NCBI GenBank assembly: GCA_934678955.1
Contig: CAKUSI010000070.1
Coordinates: 1 to 13,587 of the forward strand
Reading direction: 5' to 3'
DNA: 13,587 bases
Origin: an uncultured Austwickia sp.
GTDB taxonomy: Bacteria > Actinomycetota > Actinomycetes > Actinomycetales > Dermatophilaceae
Part shown: piece after piece, positions 6,216-13,262 of the stretch
Layout: every line of letters begins with the position of its first letter
Position numbering within the stretch: the stretch's first letter is position 1
Position numbers and translations under genes: made by a program
The notes under the pieces: model-generated
What the model was told of the DNA's origin: nothing
What the model saw: the letters and a program-made list of their open reading frames with translations, nothing else
Database searches by the model: none

Positions 6216-7502
6216 ATGCCGACCACCGACCCGACCTCGACCAGCCTGACCTCCACCCCCAGCCCGGCAGGGGCCATTGGCGCCGCCGACTGTCCGGCCC
6301 ACGGCGACGTTCCGCTGGACTACCCCTTCGAACCGCCGAGCGCCCTCGACGCGCCGGCCGAGTGGGCGCAACTGCAGCGCGAGTGCCCGGTCGCGCGCGT
6401 CCGGGCCGCCAACGGCGTCGAGGGGATGCTGCTCACGCGGTACGAGGACGTCAAGACGATGCTCGCCGATCCCCGGTTCCAGCGGGGCCCGCTCGCCGGT
6501 GAGGCCGGGGGATTCGGCGACACCAGCGGTGGAGACCCGATGTTTGCCGCGCTCGGCTCGATCATGGAGGGCGAGGGCCACATGCGGTGGCGGCGCCTCC
6601 TGGGCCGGACGTTCACAGTCAAGCGGGTGGCCGCGATGAAGCCCGGGATCGAGCGCCTGGCCCACCAGTTGGTCGACGACATGACCGCCGACGGCGCCTC
6701 GGCGGACCTGCGCAGCGCGTACGCCTTCCCGCTGCCGGTCTTCGTCATCTGCGACCTGCTGGGCGTGCCCGCGGACGACCGGGACCGCTTCTCGGAGTGG
6801 TCGGATCGCCTCCTCAACCTGACGCGCTTCAGTCAGGAGGAGTCCTTGCAGGCGGGGATGGAGCTGTACATGTACATCCACGGTCTCGTCCAGGCCAAAC
6901 GCCAGGAGCCGGGCGCGGACCTTCTGTCGGAGCTGACGACCATCAGCGACGAGGATCCCGACCGCCTGTCGGAGGCGGAGCTGGTCCTCACCGGGATCGG
7001 GCTGCTCGTCGCCGGGCACGAGACCACCGCGAACATGATCGGGAAGATGGTGGCGATGCTGCTCGCCGATCGCAGCCGCTGGGAGGCCCTGCTCGCCGAC
7101 CGCTCGCTGGTCGGCTCCGCCGTCGAGGAGTGCCTGCGGTATGACGCGAACCTCGGTTTCGCGATGGCGCGCCACGTCGACGAGGAGATCGGGATTGCCG
7201 ACGTGACCATCCCTGCCGGGACGACCGTGTGGTCGGTCATTTCGGCGGCCAACCGGGACGAGACCGTGTTCCCCGACGCCGCACGGTTCGACCCGAGGCG
7301 CTCGCCGAACCCGCACATCACCTTCGGGTCCGGCGCGCACTCCTGCCTCGGCCAGTCGCTGGCGCGCGCGGAGCTGCAGATCGCCCTGGAGGTGCTGCTG
7401 GACCGCCTGCCGACGCTGCGACTGGCGGTCGAAGCGGACGACCTGCAGCGCCGGGACGGCCTGATCGTCGGCGGGCTGGAGGAGGTCCCGGTCGCCTGGT
7501 AG
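6216..7502 (+). CDS. Cytochrome P450
   Basis: 428 residues, a typical soluble class I bacterial P450. The I-helix oxygen-binding motif is AGHETT at 266-271, the K-helix ExxR is E305 to R308, and the haem-binding loop is FGSGAHSCLGQSLAR with the thiolate ligand Cys377. HMRWRRLLGRTFTVKRV (122-138) is the conserved C-helix region that contacts a haem propionate. The enzyme would hydroxylate or otherwise oxidise an unknown organic substrate, using O2 and electrons from the divergent ferredoxin. The start at 6216 is chosen for AGGAGGGG seven to eight bases upstream. An in-frame ATG at 6183 is rejected because it abuts the candidate -10 box. No tailoring or scaffold biosynthesis genes adjoin, so a catabolic or detoxifying role is as likely as secondary metabolism. 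Confidence 0.95.
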   Translation: MPTTDPTSTSLTSTPSPAGAIGAADCPAHGDVPLDYPFEPPSALDAPAEWAQLQRECPVARVRAANGVEGMLLTRYEDVKTMLADPRFQRGPLAGEAGGFGDTSGGDPMFAALGSIMEGEGHMRWRRLLGRTFTVKRVAAMKPGIERLAHQLVDDMTADGASADLRSAYAFPLPVFVICDLLGVPADDRDRFSEWSDRLLNLTRFSQEESLQAGMELYMYIHGLVQAKRQEPGADLLSELTTISDEDPDRLSEAELVLTGIGLLVAGHETTANMIGKMVAMLLADRSRWEALLADRSLVGSAVEECLRYDANLGFAMARHVDEEIGIADVTIPAGTTVWSVISAANRDETVFPDAARFDPRRSPNPHITFGSGAHSCLGQSLARAELQIALEVLLDRLPTLRLAVEADDLQRRDGLIVGGLEEVPVAW

Positions 7503-7503
7503 G

Positions 7504-7521
7504 CCGCGGGGGTTCCCGTGG
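7504..7521. terminator. Possible short hairpin between convergent P450 and antiporter genes
   Basis: CCGCGGG, a GGTT loop and CCCGTGG form a 7-bp stem containing one G-U pair. It lies in the 29-base gap between the two facing stop codons. It could end transcripts from both sides, although no T-run follows. Confidence 0.35.
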
Positions 7522-7531
7522 TCGACCTCGG

Positions 7532-9025
7532 TCAGAGGACCATCGCCGCGACCCAGCCGGCCGCCAGCAGGGGCAGGTTGAAGTGCAGGAACGTGGGGAT
7601 CACCGTGTCCCGGATGTGGTCGTGCTGCCCGTCGGCGTTCAAACCGGAGGTCGGGCCGAGCGTGGAGTCGGAGGCGGGTGATCCCGCGTCGCCGAGTGCC
7701 CCCGCTGTGCCGATGATCGAGACGGTGGCCAGGGGGGAGAACCCGAGCGACAGGCACAGCGGGACGTAGATCGTCGTGATGATCGGCAGCGTGGAGAACG
7801 AGCTGCCGATGCCCATGGTGACCAGCAGGCCCACGAGCAGCATCACCATCGCCCCGATCGCCTTGTTGCCCGCGAACATCTCGGCGCTGCTGGTGACCAG
7901 CGAGTCCACCTGGCCGGTGTCCTTCATGACCTGCGCGAATCCCTGCGCGGCGATCATGATGAAGCCGATCATCGCCATCATCTTCATGCCGCGGTCGAAC
8001 ACGCCGTCGGCCTCGCCCCAGCGCACGACCCGGGCTGCCACGAACACGGCGAACCCGACGAGCGCGCCGAGCAGCAGCGAGTCGGCCCAGATCTGGATGG
8101 CCAGCGAGATCGCGATGGCCGCGAGGGCGACGACGATGCGGAACCGCGACACCGGCTCACCGGCCGCGTCGTCCGTTCCGACCTGTCCGGGCCCGACGTC
8201 CGCCCATGCCGCGGCGGTCGAGGACGCTCCGGCCGAGGACGCTCCGGCCGAGGACGCTCGGGTCGAGGACGCTCGGGCCGGCGCCGGGCCCGTGGCGGCC
8301 CCGGCGTGGGCGGGCTCTTCGCCGGCGATGGCGAGGTTCTCGTACGCCCGCGGCCTGCGGTAGGAGAAGAAGGCGATGATGAGCCCCGCCACCATGCCGA
8401 GCGCGGGGATGCCCATCGCGGACATGACGTTGATCCCCGACGTGTCCAGGCCGGCCTTGTCGATGTTGGCCAGCAGGATCTGGTTGAGGAAGACGTTGCC
8501 GAACCCGTAGGGCAGGTACATGTATGTCGTGACCAGCCCGAACGTCATGATGCAGGCCAGCAACCGGCGGTCCACCCCGAAGCGGTTGAAGGCGATCAGC
8601 AGCGGCGGGATCAGGATCGGGATGAAGGCGATGTGGATCGGGACCACGTTCTGACTCATGATGCTCACCGCGAGGAGGACCCCCAGCAGCACCCACTTGA
8701 TCGGGCTGCGCGTAAGTGCCGAGGCGGGCTGCTCCGGCGAAACCTGTTGCGAACCGACGTGCGAGCGGGCGACGATCCAATTCGCGAAGGCCTGCGGCAG
8801 ACCCGAGTGCGAGATGGCCACGGCGAAGGCGCCGAGCATCGCGTACGACAGCGCGATGCTGGCCCCGCCCGCGATCCCCGTCGTGAACGACTCCATGGTC
8901 TGGGTGAGTCCCATCCCTGCGGCGAGGCCTCCCACGAGCGCTCCGAGGATGAGGGCGATGACGACGTGCACACGGGCGAGAGCCAACCCGAGCATCACGA
9001 CGACGGCGAGCACGACGGCGTTCAT
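7532..9025 (-). CDS. Na+/H+ antiporter-family membrane protein (NhaC/YuiF-like)
   Basis: 497 residues with about ten to twelve hydrophobic segments. The C-terminal signature TAGALGDAGSPASDSTLGPT (440-459) and the preceding GIGSSFSTLPI (405-415) are characteristic of the Na+/H+ antiporter family related to NhaC. SQNVVPIHIAFIPILIPP (124-141) belongs to the conserved N-terminal half. It should exchange protons for sodium or an organic anion across the cytoplasmic membrane; the ion is not proven. Residues about 235-290 form a poorly conserved Ala/Ser-rich loop encoded partly by a tandem DNA repeat. The start at 9025 has GAAGGA eight bases upstream; the open frame to 9217 is not used. A TAGGTT -10 box lies 30 bases upstream. 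It is a single-gene unit, convergent with the P450 gene and divergent from the thioesterase. Confidence 0.88.
   Translation of the reverse strand: MNAVVLAVVVMLGLALARVHVVIALILGALVGGLAAGMGLTQTMESFTTGIAGGASIALSYAMLGAFAVAISHSGLPQAFANWIVARSHVGSQQVSPEQPASALTRSPIKWVLLGVLLAVSIMSQNVVPIHIAFIPILIPPLLIAFNRFGVDRRLLACIMTFGLVTTYMYLPYGFGNVFLNQILLANIDKAGLDTSGINVMSAMGIPALGMVAGLIIAFFSYRRPRAYENLAIAGEEPAHAGAATGPAPARASSTRASSAGASSAGASSTAAAWADVGPGQVGTDDAAGEPVSRFRIVVALAAIAISLAIQIWADSLLLGALVGFAVFVAARVVRWGEADGVFDRGMKMMAMIGFIMIAAQGFAQVMKDTGQVDSLVTSSAEMFAGNKAIGAMVMLLVGLLVTMGIGSSFSTLPIITTIYVPLCLSLGFSPLATVSIIGTAGALGDAGSPASDSTLGPTSGLNADGQHDHIRDTVIPTFLHFNLPLLAAGWVAAMVL
8217..8276. repeat. Four 15-bp tandem repeats inside the antiporter gene
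   Basis: Four consecutive units of consensus GYCGAGGACGCTCSG differ at only two positions. They encode the residues ASSTR/ASSAG/ASSAG/ASST (about 250-270) of a soluble loop. As the unit is a multiple of three, copy changes keep the frame. This is a probable variable-number tandem repeat. Confidence 0.85.
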
Positions 9026-9054
9026 GGCGGTTCCTTCGGCAGGGGGCGACACAC

Positions 9055-9073
9055 AACCTAACGGGCACGTGCC
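9055..9073 (-). promoter_or_regulatory. Antiporter -10 box next to a perfect palindrome
   Basis: TAGGTT (minus strand, 9060-9055) fits the TAnnnT -10 pattern and gives a leader of about 22 bases to the ATG at 9025. Just upstream, GGCACGTGCC (9064-9073) is a perfect 10-bp palindrome with a CACGTG core, between the -10 and the expected -35 position. It is a plausible operator. GACGGGCAC-like sequence is also repeated directly at 9061 and 9077. Confidence 0.4.
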
Positions 9074-9220
9074 GTGACGGGCACGCGACGTCTGGGAGAC
9101 CCACGTCTCCACGCGGGGGCCCTCGATGCGCTCGGCCAGGCGTGGGAGAATGGGCCCGCCGAGCCCCGGCGCGCAGTTCGTACGACGCCTGCGCGCGGCC
9201 CGTCCGAGAGGAGCCACCCC

Positions 9221-9814
9221 GTGTCGGAGAAGCCATCTTCACCTCACGTGCCGGACGCGAGTGCACACGCCGTCGGCGACCAGGCAGTTGACGGCCACGC
9301 TGTCGGCGACCAGGCCGGGGGGCCGCGTCCGGACGACACGCGCATGACGCTGTCGGGGATCATGCGGGCGGGCGACACGAACCTGCTGGGCACCGTTCAC
9401 GGCGGCCTGGTGATGAAGGCCGTGGACGAGACCGCGGGAGCCGTGGCCGCGCGGTTCTCCAAGGGTGGGGCGGTGACCGCCTCGATGGACGAGATGATCT
9501 TCCTCTCGCCGGTGCGAGTGGGGGACGTCCTCACCGTGCACGCGATGGTCAACTGGGCGGGACGCAGCTCGATGGAGGTCGGCGTCCGCGTCGAGACCAC
9601 CCGCTGGGACGTGCTGGCCGAGCCGGTGCACGTGGCGACGGCCTACCTGGTCATGGTCGCCGTCGACCCCGACGGTCGCCCTCGCCCCGTACCGCAGTTG
9701 CGCCTCGAGACCGACCTGCACCGACGCCGGTTCGCCGCGGCTCAGATCCGGCGGGAGCACCGCCTGCGGATGCGCGAGGCGCTCAGGCAACTGCGGGCGC
9801 AGAGCGAGGCCTGA
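9221..9814 (+). CDS. Hotdog-fold acyl-CoA thioesterase
   Basis: 197 residues. The hotdog thioesterase core (about 41-150) opens with MTLSGIMRAGDTNLLGTVHG and has the catalytic-site residues Asn54, His60-Gly-Gly and Asp69 seen in YciA/BACH-type acyl-CoA hydrolases. SPVRVGDVLTVHAMVNWAGR (96-115) is the second family block. It would hydrolyse acyl-CoA thioesters to free acid and CoA in the cytoplasm. Two extensions are unusual: an acidic 40-residue N-terminal tail holding a repeated HAVGDQA, and a basic helical C-terminal tail (RRRFAAAQIRREHRLRMREA, then more Arg). The GTG start at 9221 follows GAGAGGAG by seven bases; the frame is open further upstream to 9074 but without a ribosome binding site. 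It is divergent from the antiporter and convergent with the threonine aldolase. Confidence 0.88.
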   Translation: MSEKPSSPHVPDASAHAVGDQAVDGHAVGDQAGGPRPDDTRMTLSGIMRAGDTNLLGTVHGGLVMKAVDETAGAVAARFSKGGAVTASMDEMIFLSPVRVGDVLTVHAMVNWAGRSSMEVGVRVETTRWDVLAEPVHVATAYLVMVAVDPDGRPRPVPQLRLETDLHRRRFAAAQIRREHRLRMREALRQLRAQSEA

Positions 9815-9875
9815 GGAGCCATAGCTGAGGCGCCAGGGCGGAGGGGCCGCGAGCGCCGTGGGCAGGAGCGTGGGG

Positions 9876-10922
9876 TCAGCGACGCGGCGGATGAGCGAGC
9901 AGATCGCCCAGGACGGTTGCCGCGTGATCGGTCATCTCGTCGTCGATGTCCAGGTGCCACACGTACCGGGCGTGGCGCGCGTCCGTCGGATAGCCGAGGA
10001 CACCCGCCTGCGCGGCGGCGGCCACGAAGTCGGGTGCCGCCCATCCCTGCCGGGACACGTCGAGCACGAGGATGTTCGTATGGACGTGGGCCGGGTCGAC
10101 CACCTCCGGGTATGACTCGCCCAGCGCCCGGGCGCTCCGGTGGGTGCGCTCGTGGTCGTCAGCGAGCCGCGCCACGTGGTGCTCGATGGCGTGCAGGCCC
10201 GCTGCGGCGAGAATCCCGGTCTGGCGCATCCCGCCGCCGAGCCGCTTGCGGAGAATGCGCGCCCGCGCGATCTGCTCGGCCGACCCGGCCAGCACCGACC
10301 CGATGGGCGCGCCCAGCCCTTTGCTCAGGCAGACCGAGACCGTGTCGGCGCACGCGCCATACTCCGCGAGAGGGACTCCGGCGGCGACGTGCGCGTTCCA
10401 GAGCCGCGCGCCGTCGAGGTGCACGGCCACCCCCACCGCGGCGGTCGCCTCGCGGAGGCGTCGCATCGACTCGATCGGCTGCACGGTGCCGCCGCCGAAG
10501 TTGTGGGTGTTCTCGACGACGACGCAGGCGGTGCTGACCTGGTATGGGCCCCCGTCGGGGACCATCACCTCCAGCGCCTGGTCGACGTCCAGCAGCCCGC
10601 GCTGCGCCACCCAGCTACGGGTTGTGACGCCGGAATAGGCGGCGGCCGCGCCGAGTTCGGCGCGCAGGACGTGCGCCAGGTGGTCCGCGATGATCTCCTG
10701 TCCGGGTCCGGCGTGCAGGCGCATCCCGATCTGGTTGGCCATGGACCCGGTCGGCGTGAACAGCGCGGCCTCGTGCCCGAGCAGCGCGGCCACCCTGGCC
10801 TCCAGCGCGGCCGCGCTCGGGTCCTCCCCGTAGACGTCGTCCCCGACCGGCGCGTCCAGCATCGCCGCCCGCATCGCGGCGGTCGGGCGGGTCAGGGTGT
10901 CCGAGCGAAGGTCGGCGGTCAC
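9876..10922 (-). CDS. Low-specificity L-threonine aldolase (PLP-dependent)
   Basis: 348 residues, full length. It is a fold-type I PLP enzyme that cleaves L-threonine or L-allo-threonine to glycine and acetaldehyde. The PLP-binding lysine is Lys201 in SVCLSKGLGAPIGSVLAG. Asp170 and Arg173 in HLDGARLW hold the cofactor ring and substrate. The N-terminal DLRSDTLTRPT and GDDVYGEDP are threonine aldolase signatures, and His84 followed by RAELGA fits the actinobacterial form of the active-site histidine region. The start is the GTG at 10922 with AGGAG five bases upstream; the frame is open to 11318 but overlaps the divergent hydrolase gene. The 102-base divergent region to that gene should hold both promoters. 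Stereospecificity cannot be told from the sequence. Confidence 0.92.
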   Translation of the reverse strand: MTADLRSDTLTRPTAAMRAAMLDAPVGDDVYGEDPSAAALEARVAALLGHEAALFTPTGSMANQIGMRLHAGPGQEIIADHLAHVLRAELGAAAAYSGVTTRSWVAQRGLLDVDQALEVMVPDGGPYQVSTACVVVENTHNFGGGTVQPIESMRRLREATAAVGVAVHLDGARLWNAHVAAGVPLAEYGACADTVSVCLSKGLGAPIGSVLAGSAEQIARARILRKRLGGGMRQTGILAAAGLHAIEHHVARLADDHERTHRSARALGESYPEVVDPAHVHTNILVLDVSRQGWAAPDFVAAAAQAGVLGYPTDARHARYVWHLDIDDEMTDHAATVLGDLLAHPPRR

Positions 10923-11011
10923 GGCGTCTCCTGCGGTATGTCGGGCCTGCCCATGATGCCCTCCGACTCGAGGGCCGCGGGGAGTTCCCTGCCGCGCCGC
11001 GCCAGAGGGGT

Positions 11012-11027
11012 TAGCCTGTGCCCGATG
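11012..11027 (+). promoter_or_regulatory. Leaderless-type promoter of the alpha/beta hydrolase gene
   Basis: TAGCCT at 11012-11017 fits the -10 consensus and is followed by exactly seven bases before the ATG at 11025. The start of transcription should therefore coincide with the start codon, giving an mRNA without a 5' leader, which is common in actinobacteria. The absence of a well-spaced Shine-Dalgarno agrees with this. Confidence 0.55.
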
Positions 11028-11957
11028 TCTCAGCTGGCGAATCGTTCCGTGGAGTTCGCCGACGGGACCCTCGCTGTCCGCGACCACGGCGGTGACGGAC
11101 CGACGGTGCTCCTGGTGCACGCCCTCGGCATGAGCGCCATGAACTGGCAGCGTGTCGCCGTGCGGCTGCGCGAGTCGTGCCGGGTGCTCGCGATGGACTA
11201 CCCGGGGCACGGCCAGTCGACCGCGAGCATGCGGACTCCGTACTCGGTGTTCGAGTGCGTCCTGGCGGTCGCTCGCGGCCTGGATCTGCCGCCGGCCCTC
11301 CTCGTCGGTCACGATCACGGCTCGCTCGTGGTGGCCGAGGCGGTCACGGCCGCGCCGGAGCTCTTCACGGGGGGCGTGGCGGTCGGCGGGAGCATCGCGC
11401 GCACGCGCGAAGAGATGCAGTTGATGTGCGACGTGGCCTCGTCAGAGTTCTTCATCGAGTCGATGCGCACGCGGTTCCGGTTCGGGGCCCGCGGAGATGG
11501 CCCGCTGGAGGCGGAGGCATTGATCGACGACGTCATGGAGCGCGCCGCGGAGGACTGGATCATGCGCGGCCTGACCGGCCTGCGGGAGGAACGCGCCTAC
11601 TGCATCCGCTACCTGGACGAGACGCGCTGGATCCATCAGCCGGACCCCGAGGACGTGGCGATGGTGGGCCGCTTCCCGAGCAGCAGCCCTTACTTCCCGA
11701 CCATGGACCTCGCCGCCGGCTACCAGGTCCCGATGTGGATGGTCCAGCTCAGCCACGGCCAGGACGTCCAGCTCGCCGACCGCGAGCAGGAGTTGGCGGC
11801 GCAGCACGAGGCGCTGCGGGTCGTCCCCTTCCGGTCGGGCCAGTGGCCGCAATTCACCAGGCCCGGCGCCCTGGCCAGGCTGATCGACCTCATCGCCCAG
11901 GATCCGACGGGTGATCCCGCGCAGTGGGAGCAGTCGTCGCGCTCGCTGCTGGCGTAG
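11025..11957 (+). CDS. Alpha/beta-hydrolase-fold protein with non-standard active site
   Basis: 310 residues. The fold is evident from PTVLLVHALGMSAMNWQRVA (26-45), AMDYPGHGQS (56-65) and the nucleophile elbow LVGHDHGSLVV (93-103). The elbow residue is Asp97, not Ser, as in haloalkane dehalogenases and epoxide hydrolases. Asp247 in SHGQDVQL may be the acid. The usual catalytic His near the C-terminus (typically SGHWPxxxxP) is Gln273 in SGQWPQFTRP. Without it, normal ester hydrolysis or Asp-nucleophile turnover is unlikely. The protein may be a ligand-binding or otherwise altered member. The cap domain lies at about 125-230. It is convergent with the SGNH hydrolase and overlaps it by 68 bases. 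The ATG at 11025 is set by the leaderless promoter; the open frame back to 10140 is antisense to the threonine aldolase. Confidence 0.88.
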   Translation: MSQLANRSVEFADGTLAVRDHGGDGPTVLLVHALGMSAMNWQRVAVRLRESCRVLAMDYPGHGQSTASMRTPYSVFECVLAVARGLDLPPALLVGHDHGSLVVAEAVTAAPELFTGGVAVGGSIARTREEMQLMCDVASSEFFIESMRTRFRFGARGDGPLEAEALIDDVMERAAEDWIMRGLTGLREERAYCIRYLDETRWIHQPDPEDVAMVGRFPSSSPYFPTMDLAAGYQVPMWMVQLSHGQDVQLADREQELAAQHEALRVVPFRSGQWPQFTRPGALARLIDLIAQDPTGDPAQWEQSSRSLLA

Positions 11958-12762
11958 CCGCAGCCACCTCCTGGACCGCGCTCACCAGCACCGGCAGGAT
12001 CGCCGCGGCCGCCCGCCGGTAGCCGGCCGAACTGGGATGGAATCTGTCGGCGCTGAACATCACGTCCGGCTCGGCGGCGAAGGCCGGTCGCAGGGCGGAA
12101 CCGAGGGGGACGACGTACGCGCCGTGGCGACGGGCCGTACGCGCCTGCGCGGCGGCGAGCCGCCTCGACGCCTGCGAGGCGATCGTCCGCAGGGGCTGGG
12201 GCACGGCGAGCAGAGCGCCCAGGTCCGGGCACGTGCCCACGACGACGATCGTGCCCTGCGCGCGCAGCGTGTCGATGCAGTGGGCGAGGTGCCGCACGGA
12301 GTCGGCGAGCGCGACCTGATGCGTGACGTCGTTGCCGCCGATCACCACGACCGCGACGTCGGCCCGGTATCCGTGGGGCAGGGCCGCGAGCTGGGCCTCC
12401 AGCCATGGTGATTCGGCGCCCACCTGGGCGCGCGTCGTCAGCCGGACGGAACGCTCGGTGCGCTTGCCGAGGCCCTTGGCCAGACGCGCTCCGAGCGTGC
12501 GGCCCGGCCGGTCGGCGCCCAAGCCGGCCGCGACCGAGTCACCGAGCAGCAGGAGGTCGATGCGACCGGGATGACGCTCGCGATAGGTGCGGTCGGCCGC
12601 GAGCGCGATCTCGCCGAACGGCTTGCCGATGAGCCCGCGGGCAACCTCCGACTGGTGACGCACCAGGGCCTGCGCGGCCACGAGCACGCCGGTCCCGGCG
12701 AGCGCCGCCGCGACGCCCGTCCCCACCGCGATGCCGAGGCGCCGCCTCGTCGACCGTGCCAC
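11890..12762 (-). CDS. SGNH/GDSL hydrolase, membrane-anchored or secreted
   Basis: 290 residues from the chosen start. The catalytic blocks of the SGNH family are all present: GDSVAAGLG (74-82) with nucleophile Ser76, a block II glycine near 115, GGND (142-145) with the oxyanion Asn144, and DRFHPSSAGY with Asp239 and His242. Such enzymes are esterases or lipases acting on acyl groups; the substrate is unknown. Residues about 8-30 are hydrophobic after an Arg-rich start, so the protein is probably anchored to or exported across the membrane. The C-terminal 25 residues are Ala/Thr-rich and unstructured. The start is uncertain: the GTG at 12762 has only weak upstream GA-rich sequence, and the frame is open beyond it as far as 13014. 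It cannot extend past the terminator at 12870. The 3' end overlaps the alpha/beta hydrolase gene. Confidence 0.87.
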   Translation of the reverse strand: MARSTRRRLGIAVGTGVAAALAGTGVLVAAQALVRHQSEVARGLIGKPFGEIALAADRTYRERHPGRIDLLLLGDSVAAGLGADRPGRTLGARLAKGLGKRTERSVRLTTRAQVGAESPWLEAQLAALPHGYRADVAVVVIGGNDVTHQVALADSVRHLAHCIDTLRAQGTIVVVGTCPDLGALLAVPQPLRTIASQASRRLAAAQARTARRHGAYVVPLGSALRPAFAAEPDVMFSADRFHPSSAGYRRAAAAILPVLVSAVQEVAAATPAASATTAPTARDHPSDPGR

Positions 12763-12869
12763 GTTCCCGTTCAACCAGGTCCGGATGAACGGCCCGGTGA
12801 ACGCGCGGGATGAAGTGGGCGCAGGGCAGGTGAGGTCCTGGTGACATCTGCGGCCCCGGACAGCAAGAA

Positions 12870-12897
12870 GGGCACCCACCGTCGTTGGTGGGCGCCC
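12870..12897 (-). terminator. Intrinsic terminator of the 70-residue orphan gene
   Basis: GGGCRCCCACC arms (12870-12880 and 12887-12897) pair over 11 bp around a 6-base loop. The single mismatch becomes a G-U pair in the minus-strand RNA. The minus-strand tail TTCTTGCTGT is pyrimidine-rich. The hairpin lies 26 bases after the stop of the gene at 12924 and separates it from the SGNH hydrolase gene. Confidence 0.75.
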
Positions 12898-12923
12898 CGT
12901 TACATTCGGGCCTTGGCGGCCGC

Positions 12924-13136
12924 TCAGCGCTTCTGCTTCTCGTCGACGGTCTCGACCACCGGGTGGTGGACCTCCGCCATGACGTCGCAGTAGGCCTTGT
13001 AGAGCTTCTTCCACATGATGTAGTTGTTGTCCTTCCCTTGTTCGGATTCGCTACCGCTCGGCGTATTCACGAACCCCCGGATCTCCCGGGCGGTGAGTAC
13101 GACGCTGGACCGGTTTCGTCCGCCGAACACTTCCAT
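12924..13136 (-). CDS. Small orphan protein, 70 residues
   Basis: I do not recognise a family. A good Shine-Dalgarno (GGGGAGG, seven bases before the ATG at 13136) and a strong terminator right after the stop show a real, independently transcribed gene. The product has a basic N-terminus (MEVFGGRNRSSVVLTAREIR), a polar Ser/Glu/Gly linker at about 25-37, and an aromatic, Lys-rich helical part (NNYIMWKKLYKAYCDVMAEV), and ends in a charged EKQKR tail. There is no signal peptide or transmembrane segment. One Cys (50) and two His (57-58) are present. The C-terminal half is less GC-biased and less Ala-rich than its neighbours. The frame is open upstream to 13529, but that part overlaps the divergent glycosyltransferase gene and is non-coding. 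Confidence 0.75.
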   Translation of the reverse strand: MEVFGGRNRSSVVLTAREIRGFVNTPSGSESEQGKDNNYIMWKKLYKAYCDVMAEVHHPVVETVDEKQKR

Positions 13137-13247
13137 TGTACGCCTCCCCCGAACTGACATATCCGGGGAGGTCGGGCGCCTGCCGCCGCGGGGGCCGACC
13201 GGACCTCTCCGACCGATCTCGGGCGCGACGGCGCCCTCGTGGCTGGG

Positions 13248-13262
13248 TAGGGTCGAGCCGTG
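13248..13262 (+). promoter_or_regulatory. Leaderless-type promoter of the glycosyltransferase gene
   Basis: TAGGGT at 13248-13253 is followed by six bases and then the GTG at 13260, the TAnnnT-N6-7-RTG pattern of leaderless genes. No Shine-Dalgarno is present. Confidence 0.5.

Noticed and set aside
6156..7757. Long minus-strand open frame of 533 codons across the P450 gene
   Set aside because: It is a high-GC shadow of the P450 reading frame. The P450 motifs on the plus strand are unambiguous.
10140..11024. Upstream extension of the alpha/beta hydrolase frame to 605 codons
   Set aside because: It runs antisense through the threonine aldolase gene, and the leaderless promoter places the start at 11025.
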